From Augochlora pura (lineage: Eukaryota > Arthropoda > Insecta > Hymenoptera > Halictidae), in the NCBI RefSeq assembly GCF_028453695.1, contig NC_135777.1:7243714-7307713 (forward strand): 64,000 nt of DNA. Direction: 5' to 3'. Each line of letters starts with the position of its first letter. Positions within the stretch are counted from its first letter, which is position 1. A program made the position numbers and the translations under genes. Below are positions 59,601 through 64,000 of the stretch, in pieces. The notes below the pieces were generated by a model, which did not search any database, was not told the origin of the DNA, and was given only the letters and a program-made list of their open reading frames with translations.

Positions 59601-62441
59601 TTTCATTGTTTCATTGACATTTGATACATCAACTATTCTTTAGATTCATAACTACACGGTCTTTCTATTCTATCAGATATTACAACGGCCCGCAAAAATC
59701 AAGTCCCGAACATAAAGGATCCAGTCAGCGAAATTACGGCAAGGTTCCGTATTCTCCTGGTTTTGACTTCGAAGACGAGACGCACACCACCAAGTACATG
59801 GAACACACCAAAATGAGAAACATTTACGACCGTGACAACGAGGACGCGGAGAATTGTCATAAAAATGAATTTCGTCGACCGCGCGACACGCTTTTAAACA
59901 TGGTCGGCGACTTTGTGTCTCGGTGCTCGGCTCGTTTAGTAGAATTAAACAAAAAGTCACAAGACGGAAAGGTGATCGAGTTGTTGGACACGAAATGCCA
60001 TATAGTGAGTAATTTTTTACGTCGCTGGTGAAAAAGAATTAATTTGAGTAATGAAAAATAGATTTTACTAATACCGTTTTGTGTGCACCCGACAGCGATT
60101 AGCAGAGATTGCGTACACCCTGTTGAAAATATCGCCGTACGATCCCGTGACAATGGGCTGCCGTGGTTTGAGAAGATACATGAACGATATTCTACCGTCA
60201 ACCGAATGGTCCAGCGACGACATGAGGCCTGCGCTGACTTTGATTTTAAAAAGGCTCGACAAAACTTTTAGCAAAATCCATAAAAAAGCCTCGATCAGAA
60301 GGAACACAGATTGGACTGCCGCGAGCGATCTGTTGAAAGGAGTTTACGAAACTCTGGCCAAGTGTCCCTACATTGTTCATTTCCAATTTTGGAAAGCGCT
60401 GCTGAGTACCTGCCAGGTACACTTACTCGCTTGAAACATGACGACAGTGACATTATAATTGTTTACTGATTGTAAATATTAATTTGCGTAGTCTTTGATT
60501 AACGGAGACGTGCCAGTCGAGGATTTAACTTCGGCCTCTGCGGCTACATTAATGAACAAACTACCGCCGGCACATTTTTGCTCGACGGTGCTACGATTGA
60601 TAGCGCTTCATGTTATATCCCTCGGCGAAGGGTACACCCTTGAAAATGTGTGCGGCGGTCACTCCATGTTTGCTACTCAAACTCGAACGGAGAATACGCT
60701 GCTGAACTTATTGATACCGCTGTTCTTACGCGTCGGAACTGGAAGAAAAGGTGATGCGATAATATAGAAGACTAACTATTATAGCAAACAAAAATGTCAA
60801 TATTGTCAGGAAGAGGAATGCACGTCATCGCATTAATTTTTTTTTCAGATGTACAAAAATTAAGGCAATCGGACATCAATTTTGCTTTGACCGCTGTGTT
60901 GAATACGCTGTGGCCACCGAACACGAAGTCGGTGCCAGTGACCAGCCAAAATCTAAAGACCACGACGGATATGCGAGCGGGTAGCGTAACGTTTGTAGCA
61001 CGAGATTCAAAGACTTTAACGAAAACGTCGTTGACGTTGTATCAAGTGGCCTTCTTAGGTAATTAAACCGTATCTTAAGATGTCTAATAAATCTCTAAAT
61101 AAATCAATATATTCCGAACAGCTTTGAAAATTATGACTATATGCTTCGAGACGGAATTGAAGACGGAATGGCCGAGGATTTTGCGGACAATGCGTTTGTT
61201 GAATAAGCGGAACGAAGCCTCCACTTATCTTTGGAATTTTATAGAATTTGTAGTAACACATCGAACCGCTTTGTACATTCAAATGCTTCCGTTCACCGTG
61301 CACAAAATCGGCCAAGCGCCGATTTCCGAACACGAGAGAAATATGCAGAGCACGATACGCGCGAAAATTAACGGGGACACTAACACGGTACCAAAATCTC
61401 GCAGCACTCTCTTGACCGATCTCATACACGAATTGAAGGATCTCAAGGAAATAATAGAAGAGCGAAGATTCGGTTTGTATGCTTTTAGTTCGTGCTTCAT
61501 AAACGATTCAACTTTCGTTCGTCCACAGTTTTTAGTTTTAATGAAAACCGAAGCGATCTAGCTTGTACATTTATAATGTTATCAATAGTTTAACTTTTTT
61601 AAAACTGGGTTAAATAATTTCTGTTTCGAATAATAGAATGACTGATCTGTTAAATAATAACTGTAACTATCAATGATGTACACAAGTAACTTCATTTTTG
61701 TATATTTAGACGAAATGCAACCAGAACCAAAGAGAAGCCTGGCAGACATGCACTCGAACGAAGGGCAGCCTCGCACTCAAAGACCGTCATTGCTGATCGA
61801 TCTTCTGACCGGCGACCATGGATCTAGAGTTCATGCGAATCGTACGCCCGCGGAAACGCCGATCTCTCATTCCACGGCTCCGCAGTCTACGTCCCATTCA
61901 ACCCATCAATCGAACTCGAGCGGCGCCGTCAAAGCGATGCAAGCAAGTCAAGTATCCGCACCGCCCAATGGTGTACATACTGCACGCGGTACGATTATCA
62001 TTTCTAATATTCCCTTTAACGCTAAATTTACCATGCCGGTCATTTCGACCGTTTAAACAATTCCAATAAATAACTTTTATCAGTAATAATTATTTGTTAT
62101 TAACAAGGAATCAGTGTGTAATGAAATTATAGAAATATATTTCTTTTACATCCACAGTTTAACAATGTATGAAGGACGTTTTCGGTCGACACGTTTAGAA
62201 TAAAAAATTGAAAAATTACACGATGTAGAATTAACGAAACCGTACTTGTTGCTGTTCCCAGGATCGATTTCTAGTACGAGTGTGGGGTCGTCCACTCTTC
62301 GCGAAGCGAGCGACGTTGGAACAACCGAGCAACACGTGGAACATCTGCCGCCAACAGGTATCGGACAATTTTTCTTCCAAACGTAGCGAACAAGTCCCCG
62401 AACTTAAAATACTTTCAGTGCGACTTGCAAGCCTCTCATAA
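29584..62441 (+). CDS. unc80: UNC80, scaffold subunit of the NALCN/narrow abdomen sodium-leak channel complex
   Basis: I followed 44 coding exons (listed in the six block entries) with consistent phase, totalling about 3174 codons before the ambiguous last exon; human UNC80 is about 3258. UNC80 joins UNC79 and the four-domain leak channel NALCN (narrow abdomen in flies), setting resting excitability and circadian neuron output. Cryo-EM work describes UNC79-UNC80 as a large helical-repeat scaffold beneath the channel. The N-terminus, LPIPVQMFLWQQLR, matches the start of animal UNC80. Further matches from memory include DVAVLRCL, EDEEEDFLDE, the Cys/His-rich CSHQNYCHPYCH, RYQVWPRMEE and LPSFPRRA. 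Introns range from 74 nt to about 4.3 kb. The 3' end has competing options, and the end given here is only one of them. Confidence 0.95.
29706..29881. mobile_element. Second TTAA-flanked MITE, in UNC80 intron 1
   Basis: Flanked by TTAA at 29702-29705 and 29882-29885. The left end, CCCCTTAACAGCG, and the reverse complement of the right end, CCCATAACTGCGG, match imperfectly. The element is 176 bp, AT-rich and non-coding. The TTAA duplication suggests the piggyBac superfamily, but its ends differ from those of the 21411-21638 element, so it is a separate, more degenerate family. It sits only 32 bp beyond the first UNC80 coding exon. Confidence 0.55.
32434..32512. repeat. AT-rich tandem repeat, about 27-bp unit, three copies
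   Basis: Three imperfect copies of a unit built around TTTATATATTTAAGTGTAAA. It lies in UNC80 intron 2 and looks like an ordinary minisatellite. Confidence 0.7.
34085..43000 (+). CDS. unc80: UNC80 exons 6-14 (residues about 221-626), variable linker
   Basis: Exons: 34085-34167, 34485-34568, 34643-34693, 34884-35014, 35286-35543, 35709-35884, 35964-36124, 38470-38612 and 42871-43000. The region is low-complexity, charged and serine-rich except for the conserved FLDVAVLRCLFVPQWQEEG helix pair in exon 10 and the Lys/Arg-rich KKKRMKMADLKAF in exon 12. The donor of exon 11 had to be taken at ACCG|GTGCGC, not the nearer GAG|GTGACT, to keep the frame. Exons 6-8 are short (51-84 nt), and exons 7 and 8 are both 3n in length and flanked by phase-0 introns, so they could be skipped. 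Introns 12 and 13 are long and an unseen exon there cannot be excluded. Confidence 0.85.
38613..42870 (+). other. UNC80 intron 13, about 4.3 kb
   Basis: The longest intron of the gene. It is AT-rich with a GC-rich patch around 40660-41100. No exon with good borders and coding character was found on either strand. The flanking exons agree in phase (2 then 1), so an extra exon is not required, though a cassette of 3n length could be hidden. Confidence 0.5.
40894..40905. repeat. Poly-C run of 12 bases in UNC80 intron 13
   Basis: A run of C residues followed by a second C-rich cluster (ACCACCCCCCACCCC), in a locally GC-rich patch at 40660-40930. A CT-rich tract lies at 40682-40700. The minus-strand open frame across it (40671-40883) is not recognised. 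Confidence 0.7.
43938..46788 (+). CDS. unc80: UNC80 exons 15-22 (residues about 627-1191)
   Basis: Exons: 43938-44129, 44209-44350, 44528-44902, 45210-45639, 45724-45847, 45920-46100, 46218-46359 and 46679-46788. Conserved blocks are DIDLQVVLKAVRSVAMRD, the KHLGCPHTCAEG cysteine motif, FLRAMVRDLPIPEILEFFHAF, and IGLYCDLRQFMAYVKEVHCG. They correspond to the human stretch from LDLSVVLKAVYLVLNHD to LYCDIRQLVQFIKEAHG. Exons 19-22 are basic, serine-rich linker, as in the human protein before its IRQGMKRFQFLL block. Confidence 0.92.
46859..54185 (+). CDS. unc80: UNC80 exons 23-28 (residues about 1192-1697)
   Basis: Exons: 46859-47049, 47205-47420, 47837-47972, 48147-48380, 51564-51818 and 53702-54185. 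Conserved: DGMQRFSFLLETCQPGSVPD, VVARASLLLECAHFVHLCN, AAGKLFYQWAE-AIGTRLEEL, EDEEEDFLDE, ALRLVACILLLEVTAFLRET and the Cys/His-rich FYCSHQNYCHPYCHRR. Intron 25 (174 nt) is stop-free and a multiple of three. Exon 27 begins at a CAGCAG tandem acceptor. The acceptor for exon 25 has a weak pyrimidine tract. For exon 28 I chose TTGCAG|TG because it alone keeps the phase from exon 27; an AG 52 nt upstream does not. Confidence 0.9.
48728..49086. mobile_element. MITE with TA duplication and AGGGTGTTTC ends, about 359 bp
   Basis: The left end TAGGGTGTTTCAAAAC and the right end GCGAAACACCCTG are inverted copies, each next to TA (48726-48727 and 49087-49088). The interior is AT-rich without a coding frame. 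TA duplication with AGGGTGTTTC ends is typical of non-autonomous Tc1/mariner-like elements in insects. It lies inside UNC80 intron 26. Confidence 0.75.
50571..50610. repeat. (TATG)n microsatellite
   Basis: About six to seven TATG units preceded by TATATACATACATATA, so the flank forms a near palindrome with the array. It lies in UNC80 intron 26. Confidence 0.85.
51044..51290. repeat. 28-bp minisatellite in UNC80 intron 26
   Basis: Five near-perfect head-to-tail copies begin at 51051, 51079, 51107, 51135 and 51163. Each contains ATTAATGGAACATGTGAATA. Three or four degenerate copies follow to about 51290. Divergence increases towards the 3' side. There are no spacers, so it is not a CRISPR array. 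It ends about 270 bp before exon 27. Confidence 0.9.
54592..54712. repeat. AT-only minisatellite in UNC80 intron 28
   Basis: About four copies of a roughly 25-bp unit of only A and T (ATAATAAAATATAAAATATAT). Open frames across it on the minus strand are composition artefacts. Confidence 0.85.
55137..59000 (+). CDS. unc80: UNC80 exons 29-35 (residues about 1698-2444)
   Basis: Exons: 55137-55761, 55858-56038, 56724-56902, 57464-57712, 57796-58069, 58167-58474 and 58575-59000. This is the best conserved part. It includes LPVAWELLLESNQEVAASAA, WKLRYQVWPRMEENAHNTFK, VPPPGIEFTLPSPKIGI, FLITTIPITVQAAYEPSP, MFKDLKQILRKEQCDASILL, FPVQEDTQFCQILRESL and ELLGLDVMHKFMW. All have counterparts in the same order in human UNC80. 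The long helical repeats fit the scaffold role. The donor of exon 33 is weak (CAC|GTTCGT), the only site that preserves the frame. Confidence 0.94.
59144..62357 (+). CDS. unc80: UNC80 exons 36-44 (residues about 2445-3174)
   Basis: Exons: 59144-59362, 59450-59595, 59677-60004, 60096-60416, 60492-60750, 60849-61058, 61122-61472, 61710-61970 and 62262-62357. Conserved: EKPLKAIDFCYHDENEMV, VIAYAPDSVRGQQML, LEAILPCYVQ, RLAEIAYTLLKISPYDPVTM, RPALTLILKRLDKTFSKIH, LLNLLIPLFLRVGTG and YLWNFIEFVVTHRTALYI. The last two exons are a Ser/Thr/His/Gln-rich tail. Intron 36 (87 nt) is in frame and stop-free. After exon 44 the phase-1 end (CCA ACA G) can join AG|TG at 62419 and stop at 62441, or a later exon. 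Confidence 0.9.
61971..62070 (+). other. Possible alternative UNC80 end by read-through of exon 43
   Basis: If the donor at 61970/61971 (AATG|GTGTAC) is not used, the frame runs on for 28 more codons to TAA at 62054-62056, ending …PVISTV. AATAAA follows at 62065-62070. The last residues S-T-V fit a class I PDZ ligand; the human protein, as I recall it, ends in SHV, also class I. This may be a genuine short 3' terminus or coincidence. Confidence 0.35.
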
Positions 62442-62681
62442 ATGTTTCGTTGTTTTTCTAAGCGATTGCAAGACGTTTACCACAGTTGGATCGAGCCATT
62501 GTCTACAGGACACTGCGACGGAATTTGCAACGTTTTCGCGATACCCTTTTCTTTCTCTCAACAACGTTCATCTACGTTGCATAACCGAAGGCGCATCGCT
62601 TCGTTCCATTCCGTCGATAAGCGAGGCTTGCGATGAATTCTCTCTTCCGTTTCCGAATAACACTATCTGTTCTTTCCTCTT

Positions 62682-62685
<4 letters not shown>

Positions 62686-62753
<68 letters not shown>
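62686..62753. repeat. (CT)n microsatellite, about 34 units
   Basis: A pure CT run that generates long Ser-Leu and Arg-Glu frames on the two strands (62425-62869); these are artefacts. It lies downstream of the possible UNC80 stop at 62441 and upstream of the possible microexon at 62902. Confidence 0.95.
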
Positions 62754-62757
<4 letters not shown>

Positions 62758-62901
62758 AATCAAGGCTAACACATTAGGATTAGCTTCAACTCGGTCCGCA
62801 TCGCTTGCGTTTCTTTTCTCCTTCACTTTTTCATCATTCGGGCCATTCCTGTTTGATCATTTATATTGACACATTGACCATTGCGTTGCTTTCATTGCTA
62901 G

Positions 62902-62914
62902 CTAGGGAACGGAG
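62902..62914 (+). other. Possible UNC80 microexon
   Basis: A pyrimidine-rich acceptor (GCTTTCATTGCTAG) and a strong donor (GGAG|GTAAGC) bound 13 nt reading ARER plus two bases if joined to the phase-1 end of exon 44. If used, the gene continues beyond the right edge of the window. A second AG four bases in would give a nine-base version. Confidence 0.3.
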
Positions 62915-62919
62915 GTAAG

Positions 62920-64000
62920 CGGAATCTACTAGTAAAAACTCTGACAAAGTCTATATGATAAACGTCCTGCTGGTGTGTTCCCTTTATCACTGAACTGCGG
63001 ATGTTCGTGCACGTAAATATATGTGAAGAATATACTATAGGGTTACCCCGCACGCACAATACGCACCACACTCACTGAAATCATCCGATACATCCGAATG
63101 ATACACGGAATTCAGACGCGAGGTTACGAAAGTATTTAATCCCACTTCCACGATGAACAATTTATAATAAAGTCGGGCTCTGATATCTCCTTAAACTTGA
63201 CACGATTGATTACGAATCGATTTTTTTAAATAGAAAATTATCTACTCGTTATTCTCGATTATATCAGCTGTGTTACATATATTGGTTTTATAAAGCTATC
63301 ACGAGAAATTTATATTCTTTAAAATAGAATAGCAATTTCTTACTTTTATCAATTGTTTCTCTAAATATCTACCATACATATCAAGACCCACGTTAAACGA
63401 CGATCGAAACTATATTGTCAAAAGCTGATATATTTCTAATCACCTGCCAAATTTTTTTTGCACTGAACATTGAAAGCACACCATGTCACAAGCATATCTA
63501 TACATAACTACATTGTATATACATACAGAATTGTAAATAACTGAGCATATCTATACATCGGATAAACAATATTGCAGTTCTTTTTAAAATAACAACTTCT
63601 CGCATCGTTTCCCGTATAAATGGTGTAAGGTAGAGTCATTAAACAACTCAACGGTCTATCGTCGCGGTTATCGAATAAAGAACAAAATGCAAATACAAAT
63701 TTTCAATGATACTGTGTTGAAACATTTGTACGTGGACTGTGGATTTTTATGCAAAATACGCTGATTAACGCTCGCTGTTGTCGCCGTCTGTTCCGCCATG
63801 TCGCTCGCTTTACTCTGAGTTCGATTTGTCCGTCGCCGCAGAGGGGATCGCGTAAACAAAAACACGTCTTTCTAGACGTTCGCAAACTCACGCGGTAAAA
63901 CCCTACACAATAGCAGAGTTCACGGAATCGTACGAACTTCTCTACGCTTTTCTACAACCTCATCTCAAAAAGATACATCTACATATACAGTAGTAGCCAT
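62920..64000. other. No gene seen; possibly UNC80 intron or 3' flank
   Basis: AT-rich with a GC-richer patch near 63750-63900. No exon with clear borders was found. The short minus-strand frames near 63668-63891 are not recognised. Confidence 0.4.

Noticed and set aside
62425..62869. Ser-Leu and Arg-Glu repeat proteins
   Set aside because: They are translations of the (CT)n microsatellite.

Overview
This 64 kb window is animal nuclear DNA. Exons are short, split by AT-rich introns with GT/AG borders, and lie among long AT-rich intergenic stretches. Protein similarity recognised from memory, the intron-rich layout and scattered GC-rich islands suggest an insect, most likely a hymenopteran such as a bee. 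That taxonomic call is an inference. No bacterial operon, CRISPR array or rRNA was seen.

Layout: 1-17195 has no gene I can support; it holds GC-rich islands, AT-rich DNA, a 20-bp minisatellite and dispersed short repeats. 17196-20912 (minus strand) is the muscle alkali (essential) myosin light chain gene, Mlc1, reconstructed exon by exon. It has two alternative terminal exons and a possible alternative first exon at 21263-21322. 21411-21638 is a compact TTAA-flanked MITE of piggyBac type. 22637-24305 (minus, three exons) is an unrecognised acidic protein whose N-terminus carries an amphipathic helix resembling the PKA-anchoring motif. Running the other way, 25248-27965 (plus) is a 905-codon single-exon ORF that I do not recognise. 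28600-29480 is a GC-rich promoter-like region. From 29584 to at least 62357 (plus) lies one gene, the orthologue of UNC80, the large scaffold subunit of the NALCN/narrow abdomen sodium-leak channel. I traced 44 coding exons with consistent splice phases, about 3174 codons, close to the human protein (about 3258 residues). Its 3' end is ambiguous and may run past the window. 62900-64000 is otherwise non-coding apart from a possible microexon.

UNC80 is a neuronal excitability gene and Mlc1 a sarcomeric gene; nothing in the sequence links them functionally. The items most worth a second look are the unrecognised divergent gene pair (22.6-28.0 kb), the UNC80 splice alternatives (a NAGNAG acceptor, two stop-free introns of 3n length, a competing C-terminus ending in a PDZ-like tail), the Mlc1 alternative ends and three small MITEs.

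All homology statements are from memory; no search or alignment was run. Exon borders rest on GT/AG sites, phase continuity and recalled family sequence.
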